This document shows positions 31,033 to 47,300 of a stretch of 64,000 bases of DNA, piece by piece. The notes beneath the pieces were generated by a model that made no database searches, was not told the DNA's origin, and worked only from the letters and a program-made list of their open reading frames with translations. This stretch comes from Mugil cephalus (taxonomy: Eukaryota > Chordata > Actinopteri > Mugiliformes > Mugilidae), in NCBI RefSeq assembly GCF_022458985.1, contig NC_061777.1, positions 14,783,668-14,847,667 on the forward strand, written 5' to 3'. Numbering within the stretch: the first letter of the stretch is position 1; the number at the start of each line of letters is the position of its first letter. Made by a program: the position numbers and the translations under genes.

Positions 31033-34000
31033 ATGGACAATGGGGTCGCATCCACCAGGGAAGAGGGCTTCCTCTCCAGGATGGCTCTCAATGACAACAA
31101 GGCTGGTATGGAGGGTCTGGACAGGGACAAGATCAACAAGATCATCATGGAGGCATCGAAGGTGAACAGTCGCACCTCTAAAACACTTTCAGTTTTGTTT
31201 AGCTTGTTTAGTTTAGCTTTCTTCACAAATGGTCTGTGAGAAGATCTGAATCATCTGTCTAATCAGCAAAAATGAGAAATAAAGGATGTGTGGAGGAGTA
31301 TGAATCAAGCTACACTGGAAGTGTGACTTCTTCTTTTACAGATTGTATTTTACACTCCTTTGTGTCCAATATCCCCTGTGCAGTGACATGCAGCCCCTAA
31401 AGATATCTGCTGTCGTAGCATTCATTATAGCCGTGGTAGAATTGGTATAACTCTTCACTGTACTTTCCTTTTCTGTTGCAGGGATCTAAGTTTTACGAGA
31501 ATGAGCTGAAGAGAGAGCAGCAGGTCAACCAGCGCATCGAGAAAATGATGCAACAAAAGGCACAGATCACAGAGCAGCAATTAAAGAAAGCACAAGTCCA
31601 GGTGAGATGCAGTATGGACTTACCCGATCAAAGTTTTTTGGGTGTTTTCCAAGTGCTGAGGCGGACTTTCAAGAGATAAAACAAGACTTTATTAAATCGA
31701 AAATGAGGTGTTACAGTGGCAGGTTAGTTTCAAAACAGAGTTACATAGAGAATAGAAATAAGAAGAGTAAAAATAATTTAAAACAGAAAATATAAAACAG
31801 ATATATTTAAAGTTGCTGTATCAAATCTAAGTTAAGTAACTAAAGTTGAACTGGTGAATAAACACATCATCATAGGTTTTATTACATTTAAATGAATCAT
31901 TTATTTTATTAGATCAATAATAATTTACTTTAATTATGTACTTACTCCCGAGCTCTGAGTACAGCATCTTGTTCTTTTACTTTTTTTCATGGTGTGAAAG
32001 ACAATAAAGTATCTATCTAAAGAAAAACAAATATTTCATAGAATGACGTGACGAATAAAGTCAGTAAATAAAATTCTTGAGATACAGACAGGTGTTCCTT
32101 TAGCCATGGAGGAAAATGAGCAGCAGTGCTAAGATATGCTGACGTTAAGAAAGGGCCTCCGCTAGTGCTTCTTCTTACACTGTGGGTGCAGCAGCGTGAT
32201 GAGCATCATGAAAACACTTCTCAGTCCTTATGCTGCTTATGTGTCGAACCTCTGCTGCAGGTGGACAGGATGGCCGCGTCGCTGGAGAGGAGTCGCGATC
32301 TGAGCCGCGTGATTGTGCACGTGGACATGGACGCTTTCTACGCCGCTGTGGAGATGAGAGACTGTCCTGAGCTGAAGGACAAGCCCATGGCAGTGGGATC
32401 CATGAGTATGCTGGTGGGTTAAAATATTATGTTATAGAAGAAATTTCTTATGCATTTGCTAAAAGTAATACATGTAGAAACAGACCGTGTTCAGTGTGCT
32501 CATATTTACACACAAGCAAGCAGCAATAATAGCTTTTTTTTAAAAAAAAAATATGATTTCAACAGTTATACTTAATTATTAACCACAAGTATAATTTCCA
32601 TTATAAATGTATTCATAAATATCATGCATCCCTCTTCTTTTCTCTAATTTTTCAGTCAACGTCTAACTACCATGCCAGGAAATATGGTGTCCGAGCTGCG
32701 ATGCCTGGATTCATTGGAAAGAGGCTCTGCCCCAACTTAGTCATCGTTCCAACTAACTTTGACAAATACAGAGCTGTGAGCGACGAGGTGAGAGTTGGGC
32801 CAAAGGAGACGCAAACAAACCTCTTTCTAGGATGAGCAGATATTTGTGAATCTGTATCTCTTTATTTTTTAGGTCCGGGAGATTTTCGCAGACTATGACC
32901 CTCACTTCCAGCCGATGAGCCTGGACGAAGCCTATTTAGATTTTACAGATCACCTGGAGCAGAGGCAGCACTGGCCAGAGTCCTCACGCACACACCGCTT
33001 CCGCACCACAGGCACGGGGTTATTACATAAGGACGTTTCGTGAGTCAGGAAACCGTCTGCTGATTGTACGTAATCACTGTCTTTCTGTACAGAAGTAGAG
33101 CCGACTGAGATTCCTCAGGAGGTGGCGCCAGAGACGAAGGACCTCTCTCCAGTCCTGTTTGAGGACAGCCCGAGCTCCTCTCCCTGCCTGCCGGACTCTG
33201 GAGGCGTTAGTGCTGCTGCCGGCGGTGCGTTCGAGGTGTTCGGGACGTCTGTTGAGGAGGCTGTGAGAGAGATGCGCTTCCGCATTGAGCAGAAGACCAT
33301 GCTGACTGCCAGTGCAGGTAAGGAAGAAGTGTGTATGTTGTTGATTTCACTGTAATTGTATTATAGTGAAATGCTAATAGCTTAGTAGAAGCTATGTTCA
33401 TATTGTAAGGCTTTGTGCTCAATTTCCGTTTCTTGCTCACATCCATTTTTTTTAGCGTCACAGGTTTCAATAGAAAGCAGTGAATTTGTGATCAATAATG
33501 AGGGCAAGCATTTGGAGACAGATTATTTAAATTTTCATGTTGTTGAATAGTGACAGATGTTTTCCTATGCGGCCGTGAAAAATCTGTTCTGTATCTGATT
33601 TAGAACCAAATACAATGTATTTGGGCCCAAATCTGAATTAAAGAGATTAGACTCCCTGTGATTTGTGCTGATCACTCAGTCAATTAAAGAAAAAATATTT
33701 AAGCCTTTCGCCTGCACTGTCTGAAAATAGCCATAGTTTATTGCTATCATTGAGCATTTTGCTATTTTCGTTCTCCAGGAGAATTGAAGCATATCTCCAC
33801 CACTCCTGTACTTTGAAAATAAAATTAAAAAAAAATCTGCTCTCCACTTTTCTAGGAATCGCTCCGAACATGATGCTCGCCAAAGTGTGCAGTGACAAGA
33901 ACAAGCCCAACGGCCAATACCGACTGCCCTCCACCAGAGAGGCTGTCATGGACTTCATCCAGAATCTTCCAGTTCGCAAAGTACAGTACACGTCAGTTTT

Positions 34001-37000
34001 CTGTGTAATAGTCATAGGCCTCTACAGTGGGACTACTGCAAAAGTGATGTAGCTGTGGACAATTAATGCGTCTCTCGTTATATATACGTCGCTGTAGAAA
34101 ACCTTCAGGTAGCAGCTTCTCATTGAAGCCGATCATGTCAGCACTCACTAACGTAAATGACCCTTTTTTGATGAGGTGACATAAATAAAAAAAAATCTTT
34201 GTTGCTGAGTTTCTGCAGTAGAGTGAGAGTCCCATAACACCATCAGTCTGCCAGCTAAATATTTTATCATATCGGACTGATAAAATAAAATATTCATGTT
34301 TAGTTCTTAATCATGACCTTCGGTTTTTGGAGCCAGTAGCTGTTGGAAAAACAAGATGTTGCTAAAATCAGTCCGATCAGCTCAACCTTCAGATTTCTTG
34401 TTGATCTCTGAGTTTTATTTGTCCAGAATGTGAATGACATTCAACAGCTGAATGTTAAATGTTGACATTGGTTCACTGAGTTTTATTTTTTCGACCCATC
34501 GTACAGTATTTCTCAGTAATTCTCTGTGTCTTACACATATACTTGCGTGTTTCATATTTTCCTTGCCATTTTTTTTTGCTTGGAAATGTTGGCATTCCTT
34601 AAATTACCATGAACATCCAGCCCTGCAAAGATGATAGAACCTATTCATGTGTTTTAATATATGTGCTACAGGTGTGGGAAAGATGGTTGAAAGAAATTCT
34701 GTCTTAAAGGTAAAGCTGTGTAATGATTCCTCCAGGTTTGTGGCATAGGGAAGGTGAGCGAGAAGATGCTGAACGCTCTGGGCATCAGCAGCTGTCTCCA
34801 TCTCGGCCAGCAGATGGCGCTGCTGTCGTTGTTGTTCTCTGAGACGTCCTGGCATCATTTCATGCAGGTTTCTCTGGGCCTGGGCTCCACATTTATACCA
34901 AGGTAGCTTCTGTTTGTTTGATAAAATTCAGAAAAACTTGACTGATAAAAAATAAAAATAAAAAATAGATAAATAAATAAAAATGACCTTATTCAGACAG
35001 AGGAGATAATATTTGTTTTCTCTGCTTCCACACAGGCACGAAGAAAGAAAAAGCATGAGCACAGAAAGGTCTGCTTGTTGAAATGAATAAACACGGACAT
35101 GATTAATTTAGTTTATTTAGAGTCCGTCCTTTTGACTCATCTGTATCCTACTCTTTTTATGCGTTACATTAACAGGACATTTAAAGAGCTGAGCAAACCT
35201 GAGGAGCAGCTGTCTCTTTGCAAGGAGATCTGTGAAGACTTAGCAGAAGACATGAAGAGGGAAGAACTGAAGGTACTAAATGAGTTTTGCTTTATTTATT
35301 TTTTTTAATACAAACACACTTGTGCACATTCGTCCAGGTTAGCACCTTTTATAACTGCTGTTGTTGAGTAAAAACAACGCGATCGTCTCATGATACTCAA
35401 AAAGAACAGGCGCCGGGGATGTGTTTGACCAGAACTCCCATTTCATAGCCATACAGGTGAAGAGAAAATGGTCACAGCCCCATCTCGTTTTTGGTCTTCC
35501 ACGAATCAGCCCGGCTCCAAACCGAACCTCACACAGTTACCTTAACCTGTCCATTCCTTCTGAATCGATGGAGTAAAGGACTGGGCGGCTCGGCACAGTC
35601 ATCACCCCCCCGCCCGGGTCCTGATGTGGCCTTGATAGCTGGAGGAAATGGAAGGCCATTAAAGAGACAGCGGGGGGGCTACTATCAGCCTTTGAAGTAT
35701 CTCCCTGGGAGATGATCACATTACTATGAAAACTCACGAAATGCGTTCTGACAAATCAATCACCGATAAGAAAGAGACTTCCATCTCCCTTCTATTTACA
35801 GCCCTTCCATACAGTGCCATTGATTGCGCCAGTAATTAGGAGGATGTCGTGAAGCAGACAGAAATGTCCTTGAATGTTTTTCCTAATGGAAACTTCATCT
35901 TTTCCTAATTCTCCTCCCGAAGGGTAAAACCGTAACCCTGAAGCTCAAGAACGTGAACTTCGAGGTGAAAACCAGAGCCCTGACGCTGCCGTACGCTGTT
36001 GCCACAGTGGATGAGATCTTTGCGGTTGCTAAGGACCTGCTGAAAACGGAAATAGAAAATGAAAGCCCCCAGCCACTCAGGCTGAGGCTCATGGGTAATT
36101 AGATATAGCAATATAACTGACATATCAATTAATATAACTAGCTTGAAATCAGTCTAAATGATCTGTGACACACACTGCATGTGGAAATAATAACACATTC
36201 ACAGTCATTTTCAACTTTTCGCCACATAATGTGTTTTTTTTTGTGCTTGCAGGTGTTCGGATTTCTGCCTTCGTCGCTTCGGATGATAAAAAGCCCCTGC
36301 AGAAGAGCATCATTGGCTTCCTTCAACCGGGCAAGACGGATCCTGCTGGTTCCTCTCAAGTAACGCCTCAAAACCTCGAAAAGGAGCAGTTGGCCGGTCA
36401 CCCCTTTAAAAATCAGCCAAGTTTGTGTCCTCCGCCGGCGGCGGACAAGTGCCAGAGGCAGGAGGACGTTCCTTGGCGGAGTAAGCAGAGGCAGTTAGAG
36501 AGGAACCAGGCTGGTGAGGAACCCCAGCAGTCTTTCTTCCAAAGGGCTTATGCCAAAAGGCTGCAACTGCAGGCGGAGAGAGAGAGCCCGCAGAAGGAAG
36601 AACGTGAGGAAAACAGTCCTACAGTTACGACTACAGACACTCGTCCTAAAGAGGACGAAGAGTCGTCAGTAAAACCAAACAAGAACGACCGTGCAACCTC
36701 AGATCTTCCGGAAAACGTCTTTATTTCTCCCGCACAGGCCCACGCATCCACCTCGGGCTGTGGTGGGACACAGTCAGACACCCTCACGTGTCCCGTGTGT
36801 TTCAGGCAGGTGGACACGACCGACCTAAACGTCTTCAACAGGCACATAGACGATTGTCTCAGCGATGCCTCCAGAAAACCGAAGCGGAGCGCAGTGTCGG
36901 ACTCGGACTCAGATTTGGACGACCGTAAAGAACGCGGAGCGGCAGAGGAAAAGCGAGAAAGAGAAGAACCGGAACGCGGCGAAGAGTCGAACAGAGCTCG

Positions 37001-38566
37001 TCCCCAGGAAGCCCAGCGCAGTGTAAAGAACGAGTCTGTTCAGAGGGTCCTGTTGATTAATGGCGACAACAACAAACCAGATACTTCCCCCCAACAGGCC
37101 GGGTCGAAGTGCGACAGCAGCGGCCCCGTCCTCGTCTGCCCGATATGTCAGCTGACCCAGGACACGGACGACCTCGCCGTCTTCAACCGCCACGTCGACC
37201 TCTGCCTGAACCAGGAGGTCTTACATCAGCTGGAGGGACGGACGCCGTCCTCCACAAACCCGTCTCCGGTTAAAAACAACAAGACCACAGGTGAGCGAGT
37301 GCGTCTCTGAGATGAATGTGTGTGTGGTTGTATCGTTGTATTACTAATCACTAGAGAGCTGTGGAAAGTCGCTACCATGTAAGTTCAAACTTATTTTCGT
37401 AGTTTCCTATTTACTCATCCAACAGTTATAGAGCAATATGTACACCGATCAGCCACAACATTAAAACCACTGACTGGTAAATAACATCCTGTGACAACAG
37501 TGTTGAGTTGGGAAACATTTGGACCTGGCATTAATGTCGATGTTACCTAGACCAGACCAGACACCAGCACCTCATAGCTACAACACACACTGATTGGCGT
37601 GTGTATATATTATTATATTTGTTTCTGACCTGGTTTTGGTCTCAGTTTTTCTCAAGATTATTTAAACAACACAGACATGAAACCCCCAAAGTGAGAATCA
37701 ATGAGACAAAAGAAAAACTGCTAAATGCTCCATTATATTAACCAACTACTCTAACAGCGTCTCTCTTTTTTTAGTCTGTCACAATATGAAATCCCTTTTA
37801 CATCATTAAGTGCCATTATAAAAAACATCCACTCTAGTATTTTGACCTGTTCTCTGTGTAGTGTACAAGTCACGTGTGCTATTGTTTCCTTGTTGTTGCG
37901 TGAGACCCACTTGTCCTCCTGACCATCCCGTCAGTGATGTCTATGACATCTTCCGAGTCAGCGGCAGGAATGCGTATTCCTGAAGGCGTCGCTGGCCTAC
38001 GACCTCGTTATTTACCGACAGCGACATTGCGCAAGAAGTTCGTATTGATTCAGACCGAGAAAAGACATCTCATTTCACCCCATGGGGCTCCTTTTGCCCC
38101 CGGGCCTTGGAAACGGCGAAATCACTTTCTCACCTATTCATTTCCTACAATGAAGTGCACCCCGGTTTCCTCTTAAACAAGCCTGCCTCAGAAATTGCAC
38201 TCTTTGTGTCCCTGTAGAGCTGCAGCAATTGTGTGCGTCTCCTCAATGGATGTTTTTTTTTTCTTCTCTCTCTTTCCTTCAGTGTAGAGATAACAATGAA
38301 GCGTATGTTTGTGTTTGCAGACAGGGGACATCACCTGCCAAGGCAAGCAAGCAAAGGGAAAAGCAAAAGGTGGGTGAGGCTGCTTGTTTGCAGATTTCTT
38401 CTTCGCAAAATGTGTCTTTGCTTTTTAATTTAAATTCATTCCCGCCGATGTTTTTCTGCTCGTTCTCATTTCGCGATTCAGACGGGACCCGCCTTCCTCT
38501 CCTCCTTCTAAAAAGCCCAAAAGCCTCGGTCGCTGCAACACCATCGACAAGTTCTTCAGGTCATAG
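31033..38566 (+). CDS. polk: DNA polymerase kappa, Y-family translesion polymerase (14 coding exons, 887 aa)
   Basis: Nuclear polymerase that copies past bulky N2-guanine adducts and extends mismatches. Exons: 31033-31161, 31482-31601, 32261-32413, 32656-32787, 32873-33011, 33093-33317, 33856-33980, 34736-34902, 35036-35068, 35176-35272, 35923-36094, 36253-37290, 38321-38369, 38482-38566. They sum to 2664 nt (human 870 aa). The N-clasp precedes the catalytic motifs HVDMDAF (Asp105, Asp107) and MSLDEAYL (Asp196, Glu197). Then come the little finger, a PIP-like SIIGFL (516-521), a REV1-interacting SFFQR (591-595) and two UBZ zinc fingers (Cys677, Cys680, His695, Cys699; Cys793, Cys796, His811, Cys815). 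The protein ends in a PCNA box NTIDKFFRS. The intron after 33011 needs a GC donor; every GT donor nearby breaks the frame. Confidence 0.96.
35036..35068 (+). CDS. polk: 33-nt microexon of polk
   Basis: This exon encodes the [10 protein letters not shown] segment between the helix-hairpin-helix part and the little finger, equivalent to human GERKSMSVE. It starts after a CACAG acceptor and ends at AAG/GTCTGC, a weak donor. The reading frame through 34902, this exon and 35176 stays open. At 33 nt it is likely to be missed by automatic annotation. Confidence 0.85.
37443..37608. mobile_element. Short remnant of a fish inverted-repeat transposon
   Basis: The left end, CACCGATCAGCCACAACATT followed by AAAACCACTGAC, matches the inverse of the element end at 52,439-52,468. 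The right side, ACTGATTGGCGTGTGTATA, is a decayed counterpart. It is only about 170 bp, in the polk intron after the UBZ exon, and has no coding content. Confidence 0.55.
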
Positions 38567-38995
38567 TCGCCCGCCGTCGTCTGCGTGGACTCAGAGGGTT
38601 TTCCTCCTCCTCTTTCCTGCTATGGACCCTGCAGCACAGCCCTCACGGTGTTTGCACACAAAGCCATATTGACCGTTTCTGCACAAAAATCTAGATTGCT
38701 GAGATAAGGAGCCAAAACTTGCACTATTATGCTATATTTCTCTTTTTTCAAAGCTATAAAGAAAATGATGATGACATATTTTTGGTACCAAGTAAGTGAA
38801 TGAATGTAACCTAAGCCTAATATATAACATGTGCTAAATAGAAGATGAAGTTGTTTTCGTACAGGATAGTTTTAAATTGGTGTCTATTAAATTATTTTAT
38901 TTCCAGTTGTATTTATTGTGTCAGTGATGACACTTTATTGCTTTTATAATGAAGGTAAGAAGATTCTGTCACATGAACTGTTGCAATAAATTTCT
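38567..38995 (+). other. polk: 3' UTR of polk with poly(A) signal
   Basis: About 430 bp after the stop, AT-rich, ending with AATAAA at 38985-38990. Confidence 0.6.
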
Positions 38996-39543
38996 ATTCT
39001 GTCACTTGTACATTTTTACTTATTATTAACACACATCCATTCTCCACAAAGCAGAGTTGAAATAAGTTGTTCACTGCAGAAGCGCAATATCAGACTAGTT
39101 TAGAAAAGGTTTGTGACCAGAGGCTAGAAAAAAAAGAAAAAGATGTGTAACTTATCTTCCCTGGACGAGCAAGTTAAACCACCACAGGTGGTTTATGATA
39201 ATCTTTAGTAAACATTGAGGAGTGTTCATAGAAATTAAAGTTAAGAAGTGCATATTGTAATATCCTCATGTTATTCTATTATTCAGTGCGAGACAAAGCT
39301 GTAGTTAAGCCAGCTACCAGCCACATAACACAAGTGAAGTGTGTCATTACTGGCGGGCCCGTCTAGGGCGTGAGCTGGTAAAGCAAACAAGGATCAGCCC
39401 CGCGGCACCGAGATACAGGAGCACACTTTCATTCCAAGTCTCGCTGTGTGATATTTGAAGACCAGGACGGGCTAAAGCTGGGCAAAAAAAAGCGTTTGTT
39501 TTGTCTTCCTGTGTGTTTTTTTCTCACTATTTATTAAACCCAG
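38996..39543. other. Short intergenic spacer between polk and ankdd1b
   Basis: Between the polk poly(A) signal and the acceptor-like TTTATTAAACCCAG before 39544. It must hold the ankdd1b promoter and perhaps an untranslated first exon. No TATA box or clear regulatory motif was identified. Confidence 0.35.
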
Positions 39544-39587
39544 CCCGCCTTGGTCACACAAAGAGGCCACTGGAAAACAGCCTCCAA

Positions 39588-43923
<4,336 letters not shown>

Positions 43924-44381
43924 GGGTTAGCAAAACGGCTACGTCACGGTCAACTACTGAGCTGAACAAAAAGTCTGCGGTGAAATAATTTATTTAAAAA
44001 AAAAAAAAAACAACATTGTATGGCTTTGTTTTAGTGAACAACCCGTGGTGCTGGATGGATCAATACACATATATACAGTATGTGATTGTACACATTAGTG
44101 CACAGTGTCACCAGTGCATAATTTAAAGTCAAACCTTCATAGGAAATAAATGTCTATTTTGCATTTCTAAACTCCATTCAGTCAGCAATAATTAAAAACA
44201 AACACTTGTCTATGCATTGCTTAATAAAATAAAAACTATTGCTCAGGGACGAGTACCAATCTGAATAAGAGACCAATTAAATACCAACACAACTAGTCCC
44301 ATAACTGTTGCAGAGAATGTGTTAAAGCTTAAATCTAGCCCAGGTGAGCTTGAAAGAAGTTTCTGTGAGATGCGCGTGCGA
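43924..44381. other. Overlapping 3' UTRs of ankdd1b (+) and poc5 (-)
   Basis: The two stop codons are 458 bp apart. A plus-strand AATAAA lies at 44145-44150 (and another at 44223-44228) for ankdd1b. A minus-strand AATAAA lies at 43989-43994 (plus coordinates) for poc5. If these signals are used, the two mRNAs overlap tail to tail by about 150 bp or more. A poly(A) run sits at 43996-44010. Confidence 0.5.
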
Positions 44382-47300
44382 TCAGTCGACCACTTTGATG
44401 GAGTGCACGTGACACGTGCTGGTGTGTGCTCTGGAGGAACCTTTTCCTCCGGTGGAGGTGTGGCTCTGTTGTGAGGAACGAGGAAACTTAGCAGCCGTGG
44501 CCTGTCCGACGGTGAGCTGCAAGAGTGCAGGAGGAGCAGAGGAACGTTTAATTTCTCACAGTGTATGATAACGACACGGAGACAGAAATACTTTAGAGAA
44601 ATAGCGCAGATGCACCTGTGTGACAGGATGATGCCGTTCAACTACCACAGAGCTCATGGGTGGAGTCACCCCCATCACCTGGAGGTTGCCGCGCGCAGCC
44701 TTGCTGACGTCAGAGCGAGCAGTGATGCGAGCCGTTACGGTCTTTGAGGGTTTTTGTTGACTTGCCGTGATGATACGACCGCTGACCTGAAATTAATTTA
44801 GATTTGGCTTAGCAGAGACAGACAGGGAAGAAACTCTTGATTCAATTTAGACTAAGTCTTTAAAAAATGAAGACATTCTGTGTATACATTATTCATTTAT
44901 CAAGATAAATACTATACTTATTTGGACATAGCTGCAGTGAAAGTGGATATCTTCATTATTTTAAAGACCCTTGTGTCTGAATCCATAAACCAATTTGTCT
45001 AATGCCAACCTGTTTTTGGGAACTTGAAATGCCCCCAAGTGGGAGTGAGCCGTGCACCACTGTAGTGGGAGCAAGTACTTCTTCCTGGGACATGGGGGCA
45101 CCAGAGCCCATCTAAGGAAAGAAAGAAGTCAGGAAAATGAATTCAGAGGAAGTGATTCTTAGTAAAATAAAAACAGGAGACATTAAAAAAAATGTACATT
45201 TAACACTGCAGTACAAATACTCCTGTTTTAGTTTTTTGTTTTAGTTGTATCGACATAAATTGAATGTAAAAGGCAAAATTCGATAACTAAACATACTACA
45301 CTTAAAAAAAAATTCTGTAAATACAAAACTATTACAATCATATCATTCTAATTTAGGGATTTTTTAAATGAAAGACTGATAAACTAACTGATCCAGGGAG
45401 AGATTTGAGAAGAAACTAGTATGATTTGATAGGATTTTGTCAGTAACTCTACCAGATCATCTGCTTCGCTCTGGGGAGGGTCTGGGTGATCAAAGTGGAC
45501 TGGACTGTACCGCGTGGAAGAGATGGGATAAGGTTGAAGCTGAGTCAATGACGCGGGCCTGGCCTCAGCCTGGGGAGGCAGGGGATCTGCAGAAAGAGAA
45601 AAATGTGTAGAGGATCAGACTCCGGCAGAATACATTTTCACTTCAACTTTGTCATAGTTAAAGACAACTTTGTAGAGCTGCTACTTCACATTTAAAGCAT
45701 TTAACTGACTTTTATTATGAGGCAGTCACAGTTTGTTTATCACTGAACTTTATACCGCCCCCGTTAATAAAAAAAATTGCAGCAAAGCAAGGTAATTGTG
45801 ATTTTTAACAGAAGACTGTCATGTTCAACATACCTTTCAATTACAGCTGCTCAAAGCATGATGGGAAAAAGCCAATTACTGCTCGACACTGATGGCAACG
45901 GTTATTCCCACAGAGAAAAACATTGTCCGTTCTCTGTTAATGTTAGTTATGTTTGCCTGCTTCTACATCCAGTAATGGTCCATAACCATCCGACTAAATA
46001 ACGGAAATAAATGCTGCAAAGGGGCGATGACCCATACCAGCCATTCACTTAGTGACACGTCAAGGTTGCCAAGCAGCGCGCTACTGATTCATCACTCTGT
46101 TAAGTGAGTCCGTGAATGAGTTAAAAGTACAACGACCCCATCCACTCCTCTCATTCATAAATCCACAAAAATGTCAATAGCACACGCCTGCACTCCATTG
46201 GAGATGAGGCGTTTCTGTTTCCTTTTTCCTCTCGGCCTCAGTCTCAATAGCTGCGTTGAATCAATACAGAACAGAGGCAAGGCTAACAATGCAATTATGG
46301 TGCATTGTATAGAGCAGAGGTCTATACAGTATATGTAGTCGTGGGGCTTGTGGTGAACATGATAATACGTATTCTAACGTTGTAGCAGCTTGAGACGGGG
46401 GAGTAGTGTTGTCTGTAGGCTCATTCTGTTACAGACCGTGCTGATCGCGGAGTGGGGGCTGTTCTGGTCGTCCCTCCGTAGGCTGGAACATGTTGAGGGC
46501 TTCCATATTGAGAGCACAAACACCCCTCATGAAGGCTTTCTTCATAGACTCCTCATACTGCTCCCGCTCCAATCGAAGCCGCTGAATCTCTGCCTGAGCC
46601 TTCTCTATAGCCTGGCAGTGCTGGGAGACAAGGAGCAGAGGGTGGATGGAAGAATTAGTCAACCTTAAACCAAACATATATACACATCTCTAACTCTAAT
46701 TTACAAATTAACTCTACGATTAAATTTGCTTGTATACAATAGACTAATAGAAATGGAATTCAATGCGATTTAGAAATAATTATAAAACATTTTACAGGTT
46801 TAGTGTCATTTGTAACTAACTAACTACGCATTTACCTCTGACAGCTTGGCTTCATACTCCGTGGACAGGCGGGTGCAGACCTCCTCGGCCTTTGAACGGC
46901 AAGCCCGCTCCACCTTCACCTTCCAGTGTTTCTGGATCAGAGAGTACCAGCCCAGCAGCACCTTCCTCTTCAGCTGCAAATTGTAGTGCTGCCGCGCAAC
47001 TTGAGCAGCATGAGCCTGGCGGGGACAACCGCGACACCGTGACGATATTCACAAGGAAATAATTACAACTATAATTCACTTTTGCGCAGCTGCTGTTTAT
47101 TTTTCTCTCGCCGTGCACATTCTGTCATGGTTTAGACGAAAATATGAGGCATGCAGTTAAAAAGTCTGGTTTTAAGAAACGGCATAAATGGGTTGCTGCT
47201 GTTAGAAGGCACATAATGGAACAGATTCTGCTTAAGTGCATTGACCAAATGTCACGTATGAAAGAGAAGATATTTTGTGAGATATGTTCAGGGTGCAGAA

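Noticed and set aside
33040-33045. GTGAGT at 33040 as the polk donor
   Set aside because: It is the best-looking donor locally, but it gives phase 2 and an immediate stop in the next exon, so the GC donor at 33012 was preferred.
36165-37310. Single 381-codon frame as its own gene
   Set aside because: The first 29 codons are intron. The frame is simply the large polk exon 36253-37290 with read-through at both ends.
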